64,000 bases of DNA from Ruminococcus sp. NK3A76 (GTDB lineage: Bacteria; Bacillota; Clostridia; Oscillospirales; Ruminococcaceae): positions 2,728,001 to 2,792,000 of the forward strand of contig NZ_JMMA01000002.1 in assembly GCF_000686125.1 (NCBI RefSeq), written 5' to 3'. Positions within the stretch are counted from its first letter, which is position 1. Each line of letters starts with the position of its first letter. The notes below the pieces were generated by a model, which worked only from the letters and a program-made list of their open reading frames with translations, was not told the origin of the DNA and searched no databases. A program made the position numbers and the translations under genes. Shown here piece by piece: positions 41,778 to 50,185 of the stretch.

Positions 41778-43772
41778 TCAGCCCTGCGGGACTTGGTTTC
41801 GCTCGGTTATGAACTTTATAAAGTCCTCTCTCGGCAGCGGCTTTGAGAAATAGTAGCCCTGGATATACTCACAGCCAAGCTGAGAGAACCGCTCCAGCAT
41901 CTCCTTTGTCTCAACGCCCTCGACGACTATCTTCATCTGCAAGGCCTTTATAAGGTCTATCGAATGCTCAACGACGACAGTCATCTTTTTGTTGTCTTCA
42001 AGGCTCGCAAAGGTCTTGTCGAGCTTGGTTATGGTAAGAGGGAGCAGTGCTATGCTCTGCATATTGGAGTAGCCTGTTCCGAAATCATCGAGCGAAAATG
42101 TTATCCCGGCCTCGGTGAGCTTTCTTATGTTTGCCTCCATAACGCTCTGCGATTTGGCCGCAAATGTCTCGGTTATCTCCAGGTTTATCCTGTCATGGGA
42201 TATGCCGAAGCGTTCGAGGGTGCTTATAATATCGTCAGCGAGCGTATCTCTCATACACTCGACGACTGAGAGGTTTATCTCGATGTAATCAAGCCCGAGC
42301 TCTGAAAACTCGTCGCTTGCTATCAGGTCGCACACGCTCTCGAACACGAACCTGCCTATCTTGTGTATCTGGCCGTTTTTCTCCGCCTCGGGGATAAACA
42401 GGTCAGGCGGCACGAAGCCGTATTTCTCGTCTTTGAGCCTTATCAAAGCCTCGGCCGAGGTAAAGCGCTTTTCGTTTATAGAATATATCGGCTGGTAGTA
42501 GACCTCCAGCGTGTTTTCAGACACAGCCCTGCCGATTATCGACTCCATATCTATGAGCATATCGTACCTGCCGGAGCTCAGGATATCCTCAGCCAGTGTC
42601 ACCTCATCGTCCGCCGGGATAGCCTTGTTGATAAAGTCAAACAGCGCCGTTTTGCTGCCAAGATCCTCCGGGCAGTGTATCAGGCAGACGTAGGTTATCA
42701 GGTTTATATGCATACTGCTGACCTTGATAGGCAGCTTCATTTCCTTGTTGAGCGCATGAGCAAGCTCCATCGACTGCTCACGGTATACATCATCAAGTGT
42801 GAGCGCAAACACGCCGCCACGCAGGTAATACACCTCGCAGTAAACGCCAGTCTGCTGGCTTAATTTGCTGACATTCTCTATTGTGCGGCGCAGCAGCTTT
42901 ATCCTCTCCTCGTAGCTGAGCAGGTCGCCGAAGGAGTGGAGGTTGCTCTCTTTGAGGATAATGATATCAAACGCTTTGTGGTTGTCATACGAGCGCTGCA
43001 TATCCTCAGCAAATGCCGAGCGGCTCTTTGCCCCCGATTCTACGTCCATTATCTCCTCGGGGCGCTGCACCATTGCCGAGATAAACAGCAGACCCACGGC
43101 TGTAGCGAACATCTCGACCGGGTATCTCGGGAAGAACATCTGCAAAACGATAGCCCCGAGCATACACACAAGCAGTATCAGCAGCGACACCCACCGTGCC
43201 ACGCCGACAGAGCGTTTGAACCGGAACAGGAAAAATATAAGATAGCATATATACACCGCAGCCACGACATAAAGCAGCCAGAACCACTCGCCACGGGCGT
43301 AGTGCATAGTCTCGTCAAAATAGAACGTCTTCTTGTTTATGGGGTTTATCAGCAGAGCGCCTGCCGCTGCTATCAAGGGCAGCGAGAGCAGATGCCTGAG
43401 CACCGGGTGCCGCCTTACAAGATGACGTGTATCCGTAAGCTCGGTCGCATACATACAGAAAAGAGGTGTCGTCACTATATGGAACAGCAGATACACCTCG
43501 TGCTCGATCATACGCACGGCGATGTTGTCATAGAGCATATTGTCATGCCTTACGGCGTAGCAGTCAGCAGCCGATGCTATAAACGCCGTTACACTGAGCG
43601 CTATGAACAGCAGATTGAGCCTGCCCTTGGTCATCTTTCTCATGACCGTCGAAACAAGTATCATGGCAAGCACTATACAGGCACTGTAGTCAAAATACAC
43701 GAGCTTCAGAAGCTCGGTTCCGTCGTGAAACACAAGGCAAGCCCCCTTTCGTAAAACAAGATAGTTATACAT
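41778..43772 (-). CDS. Membrane receptor with degenerate GGDEF and intact EAL domain
   Basis: A 664-residue protein: seven or eight membrane helices in the first 235 residues, a GGDEF-like domain at about 255-400 whose signature is reduced to LRGGVFAL (no catalytic acids), and an EAL domain at about 415-655 with SAEALIRL, EINLSV, NLEITET, DDFGTGYSN, KLDKTFA, VEGVET and IQGYYFSKP all in place. It should hydrolyse c-di-GMP in response to a membrane signal, with the GGDEF part as a possible GTP-binding regulator. ATG start at 43772. Monocistronic. Confidence 0.88.
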   Translation of the reverse strand: MYNYLVLRKGACLVFHDGTELLKLVYFDYSACIVLAMILVSTVMRKMTKGRLNLLFIALSVTAFIASAADCYAVRHDNMLYDNIAVRMIEHEVYLLFHIVTTPLFCMYATELTDTRHLVRRHPVLRHLLSLPLIAAAGALLINPINKKTFYFDETMHYARGEWFWLLYVVAAVYICYLIFFLFRFKRSVGVARWVSLLILLVCMLGAIVLQMFFPRYPVEMFATAVGLLFISAMVQRPEEIMDVESGAKSRSAFAEDMQRSYDNHKAFDIIILKESNLHSFGDLLSYEERIKLLRRTIENVSKLSQQTGVYCEVYYLRGGVFALTLDDVYREQSMELAHALNKEMKLPIKVSSMHINLITYVCLIHCPEDLGSKTALFDFINKAIPADDEVTLAEDILSSGRYDMLIDMESIIGRAVSENTLEVYYQPIYSINEKRFTSAEALIRLKDEKYGFVPPDLFIPEAEKNGQIHKIGRFVFESVCDLIASDEFSELGLDYIEINLSVVECMRDTLADDIISTLERFGISHDRINLEITETFAAKSQSVMEANIRKLTEAGITFSLDDFGTGYSNMQSIALLPLTITKLDKTFASLEDNKKMTVVVEHSIDLIKALQMKIVVEGVETKEMLERFSQLGCEYIQGYYFSKPLPREDFIKFITERNQVPQG

Positions 43773-43855
43773 CTTAAATTATATCATAAAGCCGCACTAA
43801 AGTCAAGCAAGAGCATATCATATCCTGAATTGTTATCTTATTTACGATAGGGGGG

Positions 43856-43884
43856 TTGACAAATATGAAATTATATGGTATGAT
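43856..43884 (+). promoter_or_regulatory. Promoter for bioY
   Basis: TTGACA (43856-43861), 17-base spacer, TATGAT (43879-43884), about 40 bases before the ATG. GTTGACA (43855-43861) and TGTCAAC (43891-43897) form an inverted repeat with a 29-base gap that brackets the -10 box. Confidence 0.75.
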
Positions 43885-43925
43885 ATCAAATGTCAACGAC
43901 AATAAAGTTATGAGGTGACATAATA

Positions 43926-44567
43926 ATGAACAGTTCGTCAGCGATAGACAAAAGAAAAGACAAAGGCCGCTTTTCGCCGGAAAGGATAGCCTTTGCGGCG
44001 ATGTTTGCAGCGCTCATATGCATCTGCTCGTGGATAGCAGTGCCAAACCCCTTCTCCGCCGGGGTGAGCTTTACGTTACAGACCTTCGGCGTTATACTCG
44101 CAGGGCTGCTTTTAAGCCCGTTCGAGGCGTTTCTGGTGGGGCTTGTTTATATGATGCTCGGCATTGTCGGGCTGCCTGTCATGTCAGGCTTCGGCACTCT
44201 GTATACACGCTTTCCGACAGCAGGCGGCGGATATATCATAGGCTTTTACATCACGCCGGTGCTCATAGCTCTTGCAAGGACAGGTATCTTCAAGATAACA
44301 GACCCCCGCTTCACAGGCGCTAAGCGCAAAACGGCACACTTTGCGGTATACCTCACACTTGCGATAGTCATAGGCATACTTGCAGTCGATATCCCCGGTA
44401 TCATACAAGGCATATACTACACAAAAATGGGGCTTAAGCAAGCGATATTCCCCTTTGCGCTGGCATTTCTGCCGACAGACATAGTCAAATGCGTCCTCGC
44501 CGCCCTCACCGCCTCCGCCCTCGAAGAACCGCTTATGAAGATACGGTCAACAACAGGTAACAAGTAA
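43926..44567 (+). CDS. bioY: Biotin transporter substrate-binding subunit BioY
   Basis: A 213-residue S component of an ECF transporter, six membrane helices. Family motifs: FTLQTFGVILAGLLL near residue 50, a GxGYIIGF element near 100 (AGGGYIIGFYITP) and FLPTDIVKCVLAA near 185. Works with the shared EcfA/EcfA'/EcfT module, not encoded here. ATG with GAGGTG upstream. The last codons (TTGNK, stop) are part of the TAACAGG-type heptamer array that follows, so the array has remodelled the gene's 3' end. Confidence 0.9.
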   Translation: MNSSSAIDKRKDKGRFSPERIAFAAMFAALICICSWIAVPNPFSAGVSFTLQTFGVILAGLLLSPFEAFLVGLVYMMLGIVGLPVMSGFGTLYTRFPTAGGGYIIGFYITPVLIALARTGIFKITDPRFTGAKRKTAHFAVYLTLAIVIGILAVDIPGIIQGIYYTKMGLKQAIFPFALAFLPTDIVKCVLAALTASALEEPLMKIRSTTGNK

Positions 44568-44706
44568 CAAGTAACAGGTAACAGGTAAGGTGTGCGCCAA
44601 AGGCGCACGGATATAAATAATAATGCCCCTGAGGTTTTGATACATGACCTCAGGGGTGATCTTTATGCCGGTATCAGCCCACCTGTTACCTGTTACCTGT
44701 TACCTG
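44549..44706. repeat. Heptamer-bounded mosaic element R12
   Basis: Same heptamer at both ends: forward TAACAGG/TAACAAG (44549-44588) starting within bioY, and inverted CCTGTTA (44681-44706). Core: AAGGTGTGCGCC/GGCGCAC hairpin and a CCCCTGAGGT/ACCTCAGGGG hairpin (44626-44656) that may serve as the bioY terminator. Confidence 0.88.
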
Positions 44707-44713
44707 AAAACAA

Positions 44714-44755
44714 GTCTCCCCTCTCCCGTGGCTTAGTCGGGAAAGGGGGGATATC
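44714..44755. repeat. Long imperfect hairpin
   Basis: AACAAG...TCCCCTCTCCCG pairs with CGGGAAAGGGGGGA...CTTGTT around a 9-base loop. It sits between R12 and the MITE; origin unknown. Confidence 0.5.
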
Positions 44756-44777
44756 TTGTTTGTGGTAGGTAGTATGC

Positions 44778-44957
44778 TTAAGGCAACACCGCACAAAGAC
44801 CGCCTGAAGGCTTTGTACGCAACTTACTTGCATCTTTTCCGTCATATTACACATTTTTTCCTTGAAATACGGTAGTATTCCTTCGGAAAATCTGTGCAAT
44901 CTGACGAAAAAGCTGACTGCGCAATTTGCGCACAATCTTCGTGCGGTGTTGCCTTAA
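44778..44957. mobile_element. MITE-like element with perfect 17-bp inverted ends
   Basis: TTAAGGCAACACCGCAC at 44778-44794 is matched exactly by GTGCGGTGTTGCCTTAA at 44941-44957, and pairing continues with one mismatch for about five more bases. If TTAA is a target duplication, the element is 172 bp (44782-44953); a TA duplication is equally possible. It holds no transposase. A short minus-strand frame through it (Cys/Phe-rich) is a by-product of the repeat. It lies downstream of metY and upstream of nothing on the plus strand. Confidence 0.8.
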
Positions 44958-45021
44958 ATATTTTATCCTTTATTGAGGAGGTAGGATATCATATCTTTTT
45001 TTAGCTTTTATTGTGTGCTTA

Positions 45022-46320
45022 TCAGACTGCGTCGAGAGCTTCCTTGATGTCAAAGAGTATGTCATCAATGTGCTCTGTGCCTATCGAGAGCCTGATGGTG
45101 TTGGGCTTGATGCCCTGGTCTGCGAGCTCCTGCTCGTTGCACTCGGAGTGAGTGGTCGATGCCGGGTGGATAGCAAGGCTCTTAACGTCTGCTACGTTTG
45201 CAAGCAGTGAGAACAGCTGGAGGTTGTCGATGAACTTCTGTGCCTCAGCAGCACCGCCCTTTATCTCAAATGTGAAGATAGAGCCGCCGCCGTTCGGGAA
45301 ATACTTCTTATAAAGCTCCTGCTGTGCAGGGTCTGTGGATACAGAAGGGTGATTTACCTTTTCAACCTTGGGCTGCTCGCTTAAGAACTTGACTACCTTG
45401 AGTGCGTTCTCAGCGTGACGCTCAACTCTGAGAGAAAGTGTCTCAAGACCCTGTAAGAACACGAATGCGTGTACCGGGGAAAGTGTCGAGCCTGTGTCAC
45501 GAAGGAGGATAGCTCTTATATATGTTACGAATGCAGCAGGGCCTACAGCCTTTGTGAAGCTGACACCGTGGTAGCTCACATTGGGCTCTACGAGCCACGG
45601 GAACTTGCCGCTTGCTTCCCAGTCGAACTTGCCTGAATCTACGATAACGCCGCCTATTGTCGTGCCGTGGCCGCCTATGAACTTTGTAGCCGAGTGAACA
45701 ACGATATCAGCGCCGTACTCGATAGGTCTTACAAGGTAAGGAGTAGCAAAGGTGTTGTCAACGATGAGCGGTATCTTATGCTTGTGTGCGATATTTGCGA
45801 TGCGCTCGATATCGACTACCTCGGAGTTGGGGTTGCCGAGAGTCTCTATTTCTATTGCCTTTGTGTTGTCCTTGATAGCTGCCTCGATGCCGTCATAGTC
45901 GAAGGGGTCTACGAATGTCGTGTCAATGCCGTAGTCCTTAAGTGTGTGAGCGAGCAGATTGTATGTGCCGCCGTAGATGTTCTTTGCTGCTATGATGTGG
46001 TCGCCTGCGTGAGCTGCTGTCTGGATAGCATATGTGATAGCTGCTGCACCGGAACCGACTGCGAGTGCTGCCACGCCGCCCTCTAAAGCTGCGATACGTC
46101 TTTCAAAAACGTCCTGTGTGGGGTTTGTAAGTCTGCCGTAGATGTTGCCTGCATCTCTGAGGCCGAAACGGTCAGCTGCGTGCTGGCTGTTGTGGAACAC
46201 ATAAGACGATGTCAGGTATATCGGAACGGCTCTTGCATCTGTTGTCGGGTCAGGTGACTCCTGGCCTATATGAAGCTGCTTTGTTTCAAACTTTAAATTT
46301 CTTTCTGTTATCTTACTCAT
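45022..46320 (-). CDS. metY: O-acetylhomoserine sulfhydrylase family, MetY-like
   Basis: A 432-residue PLP enzyme of the Cys/Met metabolism family. It makes homocysteine from O-acetylhomoserine and sulfide. PLP-binding Lys is in HSATKFIGGHGT near residue 210; other landmarks are YGRLTNPTQDVFE, GSGAAAITYAIQT, NPNSEVVDIERIA and VDNTFATPYL. Length fits MetY rather than the shorter MetB/MetC. ATG behind GGAGGTC. It has its own promoter and a ~230-nt leader with an 18-codon upstream frame, which points to sulfur-responsive control. Confidence 0.93.
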   Translation of the reverse strand: MSKITERNLKFETKQLHIGQESPDPTTDARAVPIYLTSSYVFHNSQHAADRFGLRDAGNIYGRLTNPTQDVFERRIAALEGGVAALAVGSGAAAITYAIQTAAHAGDHIIAAKNIYGGTYNLLAHTLKDYGIDTTFVDPFDYDGIEAAIKDNTKAIEIETLGNPNSEVVDIERIANIAHKHKIPLIVDNTFATPYLVRPIEYGADIVVHSATKFIGGHGTTIGGVIVDSGKFDWEASGKFPWLVEPNVSYHGVSFTKAVGPAAFVTYIRAILLRDTGSTLSPVHAFVFLQGLETLSLRVERHAENALKVVKFLSEQPKVEKVNHPSVSTDPAQQELYKKYFPNGGGSIFTFEIKGGAAEAQKFIDNLQLFSLLANVADVKSLAIHPASTTHSECNEQELADQGIKPNTIRLSIGTEHIDDILFDIKEALDAV

Positions 46321-46418
46321 TTTAAATGACCTCCGTTAATGTACTGAACTTTTCATAAAGGGTGTTTTGTTTCTCTTTCTTTTTTATCTGTATCTTTTAT
46401 GTATCTGTAGCTTTAACA

Positions 46419-46475
46419 TCAACATCGGTACATTCGTTTGGTCTCGCTTATCTTGTCTGCATATCCGAATCTCAT
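46419..46475 (-). CDS. Upstream peptide in the metY leader, 18 residues
   Basis: A short frame MRFGYADKISETKRMYRC starting at ATG 46475 with AAGGAGAG six bases upstream and ending in UGA at 46419, about 100 bases before metY. The excellent ribosome site and the terminal Tyr-Arg-Cys suggest a leader peptide whose translation might sense cysteinyl-tRNA or another signal. Its role is inferred from position only. Confidence 0.5.
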   Translation of the reverse strand: MRFGYADKISETKRMYRC

Positions 46476-46561
46476 TTCGTTCTCTCCTTGTGCGCATTTT
46501 CCGACGGAAATATGGGTGCGTTATAATTCCTATCGGTTTTCTATGTTTTTACTGTGATTAC

Positions 46562-46590
46562 ATTCTACCACACATTACCCACAATGTCAA
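46562..46590 (-). promoter_or_regulatory. metY promoter
   Basis: On the minus strand TTGACA (46590-46585), 17-base spacer, TAGAAT (46567-46562). Upstream are two ATCCTAC/TTCCTAC copies (46593-46615 region), and downstream a CCGATAGGAATTATAA segment (about 46520-46535), which could be sites for an Rrf2-type regulator such as CymR; this is tentative. The leader also has a TTTCCGTCGGAAA hairpin and an AGATACAGATAAA tract like that at 9310. Confidence 0.65.
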
Positions 46591-46713
46591 GTAGTTTTGT
46601 AGGATTTGTAGGAATAAACAACCGCAGCGCAGCTATTTCCTATCACGATTGTAGGTGTTGAACAAAAAAGGCGGCTGTGACAGCTTATTTCCTCTGTCTC
46701 CCCACACAAAAAA

Positions 46714-46790
46714 AGAGGTACCGACCTGCGGCTGATGATTTTAGATCTCATCAGCGCAGCCGATACCTTGATTATTCTTTATTCTTTTAG
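46714..46790. repeat. AGGTACCG hairpin with inverted TTCTTTA array R15
   Basis: GAGGTACCG...GCTGATGA and TCATCAGC...CGATACCTT form a long hairpin, followed by TTATTCTTTATTCTTTTAG (46771-46789), the inverted form of the R14 array. It lies downstream of the giant membrane protein gene. The rest of 46600-46710 shows nothing I recognise. Confidence 0.7.
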
Positions 46791-46810
46791 CCGGTGAAAG
46801 CCGCAGCTCA

Positions 46811-49800
46811 TCACCACTTCCACTCCTCAAACAGCCTGCCCTTTTTTTCGGAGCCCTGCTGCGGGTCATTGCGGTTTTTGAGGTATTCGTTGGTAACGGC
46901 TATCGCTATGAGCGTGATGCCGATAACGAGCAGATATACCCACCAGCTGAGGTCTGAGAGGAATTCCTGACAGATGTAGATAGTAAGTCCTACCAGCATA
47001 CAGGAGGATATCAGGAACCAGCGCTTTCTCTTGATGATGAACGAAACTATCATAACACAGGTCGCAACGCTCATGACTATAAGCGTGTTTGCGAGCGACT
47101 GGTGGACGAGTGCATCGCCTATGAGAAGCACCATTGCGAAAACGTGTACCGCAGTAGCGAAATTTTCGGCGGCCATTTTGTTTTTCTTAAGTATGTACTT
47201 GGCTGCAAAGCCGAATATCGTTATAGCCACGACTGTGACCTTGAGCTCGACAGTCTCCTGATCCGACACGAGGAAAGGCCTTTCGATAAAGGCGACCAGC
47301 AGCGCACCGGCTGATGCGAGCCTGAACACGGTATTCTGCAGCTCGCTGCTTTTCTTTCTTATGAGCATAAAGGCGTAGAAGCCGACTGCAAGGAAGAATA
47401 CGAACAGCTTTGTCTGGAAATAAGGCTGCCCCGAGCCGTTGTCTGCTATAAGGAATAACCTGTGAAGCGCTGCCAGTGCCGATATTGCGAAGAAATCGGG
47501 CACGATAGCGTCCTGCTTCTTTGTATAGAGCATCTCGCTGAATATAAAGCGTGAGAGAATGCACAGGCATACAAACACGATGCCCGACGAAACGAGCAGG
47601 CCAAGGCCGTGATTATCCGAGATGAACTTGTTGATAAAGGATATCAGCGAATCGCACACGCCGAGCGATGTGATCGATGCGCCCACAGCAAACACGGTGT
47701 TGGCTGTTTTGGGGTTCTTCTCCCTGATAAGCATGACGATAAGAAGTGTCAGGCATACCCACGAAAGCAGAGGAACTGCGAATTCTATCCTGTCGGGGGC
47801 TGTCATACCAAAATCAACAGCCCTCTTGTTTGCATAGAGCACATAGTCAGCGCTTATAGCAAACAGCTGAAGCACCGCAGAAGCAGCACCGAATATGAAC
47901 ACGTCTATCCTGAAGGATCTGGTCTTTATCGGTCTCATGCGCTGCATGGGCGAGCCCTGCATATAGACCATTCTTGCCTGCTCCTCGGGGGTGAGGGCTC
48001 TGGGCTCGTAGAAATAGACCATTTTCGGGTAATATATCTTAGAGAGCACCACAAATGCCGCATACGCCGCAATCGAGCCTATCAGCTTGCCTGCATAATG
48101 GCTGTCTGGTGTCACGCTCTGGCCGCAGAGTGCCACGAGCGCCGTACACATAAATGCCGGAACTGCCGTGAGCGGCTGTATCTTGCCCCTGAACACTGCG
48201 ACAAGTGCGAATATGCCTGCTGCAAGTGCGAGAGCTCTCTGGGCGACAGAAGCTCCCGAAACATCGACAAGTGCGAATGTACAAAGCGCTGCTGCGACGA
48301 GAAATGCGCCGCTTATATAGTGAAGATCGACCTTGCGTGGGGCTTTGCTGAGTGCCGTGAGCCCGAGGGCCGCTGCCGAGTAGATGACTGATACGAGTAT
48401 TATCATATAGCCGCCGGTGGAAACGTCCTGAACATAAGTAAGGTATGAATCTAAGCACGCACCCATATATGCCACTGTCAAGGGAGCGAGCACGGCATAG
48501 ATCGGCGAATAGGGCTTTTTTTCGAGTGCATAGATGCAGAAACAGCCTATCATGAATACAGAGCATACAAAGGGAAGAATGCTGTTGTCTGATAAGTCCG
48601 CCATGAGTATGAGCGTCAGACCTGATGCTATAGAGAAGATATTGTCAGACACAGATGTGCGCAGTGCCGCAAAGGCTCTGTATATAAGTCCCATGCATAT
48701 GAATGCAAAGAATGCTGCTGTGAGCTTATCAAGCTCGCTGCCGTCCTCACCGAATATCTGCAATACTACACTTAAGGTGACAGCGAGCATATACACGCTG
48801 TGGAAAGCCTGCATGGGCTTTGAGTCACGCTTGAAGGCGTAGAGCGAGATTATCGCAAAGAGTATTATTGCCGTGAAATAATCGGCCACAGCCCAGTCGC
48901 CGATATTATAAACAAACGGCGAGAGGACGGATATCACGCCCGAGATGCCTGCGCATACTATAAGCGTGTCGCAAACCCAGTCGGGCTTGCCTTTTGCGAT
49001 ATAGATGACTGCTGCAAGGCAGGCTGACAGACCGACAGAGCCGAGAAGTGAGAATACACTTATGCTGCTGCCCGAGATATCCCTTGCGATGAGCAGGTAG
49101 GCCGCAAAGCCGCCTGCGAGCGACATGATCGCAAGGTATTTCTTTTTATAGAGTGAATAGCCCTTATACGCCAGCGCCGAGACGATTGCCGACGCTCCGC
49201 CTATAAACAGCCATTGGTGAACGCCGTCAAAGCTGAGGGCTTCACCAAAGAGCTCATAGTAGCCTGCCGTCAGGTAGGTTATGACTGTGAATACCGAGCC
49301 GAGCGTATAGAAGGCATTCGATGAATCCTTGATACCGAGCTTTTTATACGAAAACAGTGATATTATAAAGAAGAATACCGCTGCTATGCCTATGATGCCT
49401 GTTCTTCCCGAGCCTCCGAGAGACGCCCAAAGAGCAGTCGCAAACACAAGGCCTGCTATTGATACGAGTATAACGCCGACTGTCAGCATGACTGACGACG
49501 AGCTTATCTTTGTTTCCTCGTGGGGCGGCGTATAAGGCACGCCCTGAGGCGGCACCATGCCCTGATAGCCGGGACGCTGCGCAAAGTCAGGCTGCATATT
49601 CGGCTGAACAGGCATTCCCTGAGGGGGAACGTTCATTGCAGGCTGCGGCTGAACATTTGGCTGAACAGGTACACCCTGCGTTCCCTGCATTCCTTGCAGG
49701 GGGATATTCTGTGCAGGCTGCGGCTGGATATTGGGCTGAACAGGTACACCCTGCGTTCCCTGCATTCCTTGCAGGGGGATATTCTGTGCAGGCTGCGGCT

Positions 49801-50149
49801 GGATATTGGGCTGAACAGGTACACCCTGCATCCCTTGCGGAGGTGTGTTCGGGATAAACTGCGGCTGCATATACGGCGGCACAGGCGCTCCCTGCGGCCC
49901 ACGAGGGGGAACATCAGGCGCTCCCTGAGGGGGAACGTAAGGCGTTCCCTGCGGAGGCGGCTGCATACCGTTTGCCAGGAAGCTCGGGGGTGTCTTTCCA
50001 ATAGCACGGAAGTATTCCTGCGCATTTATCCTGCCCTGCCTGTAAAGCTGATTAAAAAAGTGTTCGAGCTTGTTGGCTTTACTGTTCAGGTGGATACACA
50101 GCGGTATAAGCAGTATCGGAAGTATCATCCAGATATAGTATAGCTTCAT
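46811..50149 (-). CDS. Giant polytopic membrane protein with Pro/Gln repeat region
   Basis: A 1112-residue protein. One N-terminal helix (about 5-20), a short helical segment, then about 140 residues rich in Pro, Gln, Gly and Met with a perfect 25-residue tandem repeat (GMQGTQGVPVQPNIQPQPAQNIPLQ written in two parts: GMQGTQGVPVQP, NIQPQPAQNIPLQ), and from about 215 onward some 25 or more membrane helices in a continuous series. The layout recalls DUF2157/DUF2339 or SCO7613-like membrane proteins; the exact family is uncertain. ATG behind AAGGGAAAA. It lies 36 bases downstream of the CPBP protease gene and is probably co-transcribed. Function unknown. Confidence 0.7.
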   Translation of the reverse strand: MKLYYIWMILPILLIPLCIHLNSKANKLEHFFNQLYRQGRINAQEYFRAIGKTPPSFLANGMQPPPQGTPYVPPQGAPDVPPRGPQGAPVPPYMQPQFIPNTPPQGMQGVPVQPNIQPQPAQNIPLQGMQGTQGVPVQPNIQPQPAQNIPLQGMQGTQGVPVQPNVQPQPAMNVPPQGMPVQPNMQPDFAQRPGYQGMVPPQGVPYTPPHEETKISSSSVMLTVGVILVSIAGLVFATALWASLGGSGRTGIIGIAAVFFFIISLFSYKKLGIKDSSNAFYTLGSVFTVITYLTAGYYELFGEALSFDGVHQWLFIGGASAIVSALAYKGYSLYKKKYLAIMSLAGGFAAYLLIARDISGSSISVFSLLGSVGLSACLAAVIYIAKGKPDWVCDTLIVCAGISGVISVLSPFVYNIGDWAVADYFTAIILFAIISLYAFKRDSKPMQAFHSVYMLAVTLSVVLQIFGEDGSELDKLTAAFFAFICMGLIYRAFAALRTSVSDNIFSIASGLTLILMADLSDNSILPFVCSVFMIGCFCIYALEKKPYSPIYAVLAPLTVAYMGACLDSYLTYVQDVSTGGYMIILVSVIYSAAALGLTALSKAPRKVDLHYISGAFLVAAALCTFALVDVSGASVAQRALALAAGIFALVAVFRGKIQPLTAVPAFMCTALVALCGQSVTPDSHYAGKLIGSIAAYAAFVVLSKIYYPKMVYFYEPRALTPEEQARMVYMQGSPMQRMRPIKTRSFRIDVFIFGAASAVLQLFAISADYVLYANKRAVDFGMTAPDRIEFAVPLLSWVCLTLLIVMLIREKNPKTANTVFAVGASITSLGVCDSLISFINKFISDNHGLGLLVSSGIVFVCLCILSRFIFSEMLYTKKQDAIVPDFFAISALAALHRLFLIADNGSGQPYFQTKLFVFFLAVGFYAFMLIRKKSSELQNTVFRLASAGALLVAFIERPFLVSDQETVELKVTVVAITIFGFAAKYILKKNKMAAENFATAVHVFAMVLLIGDALVHQSLANTLIVMSVATCVMIVSFIIKRKRWFLISSCMLVGLTIYICQEFLSDLSWWVYLLVIGITLIAIAVTNEYLKNRNDPQQGSEKKGRLFEEWKW
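49661..49835 (-). repeat. 75-bp tandem repeat inside the giant membrane protein gene
   Basis: Identical 75-base units begin at 49661 and 49736, with a partial third from 49811. They encode 25-residue Pro/Gln units in frame. Near-identity at DNA level suggests recent expansion and length variation between strains. Confidence 0.85.
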
Positions 50150-50185
50150 TTTATTTTCCCTTCCCTTTTTCTGCGAGCCGGGCGG

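Noticed and set aside
43855-43897. BirA operator at bioY
   Set aside because: The GTTGACA/TGTCAAC arms are in reverse order and 29 bases apart, unlike the known BirA site with TTGT-side outward and about 15 bases between arms.
44693-44935. Minus-strand 80-residue open frame
   Set aside because: It lies mostly inside the MITE and the inverted heptamer array; no ribosome site or family resemblance.
46321-46560. S-box or T-box riboswitch in the metY leader
   Set aside because: No T-box NGGUN/TGGAACC segment or SAM-I core was found; only simple hairpins and the small frame.
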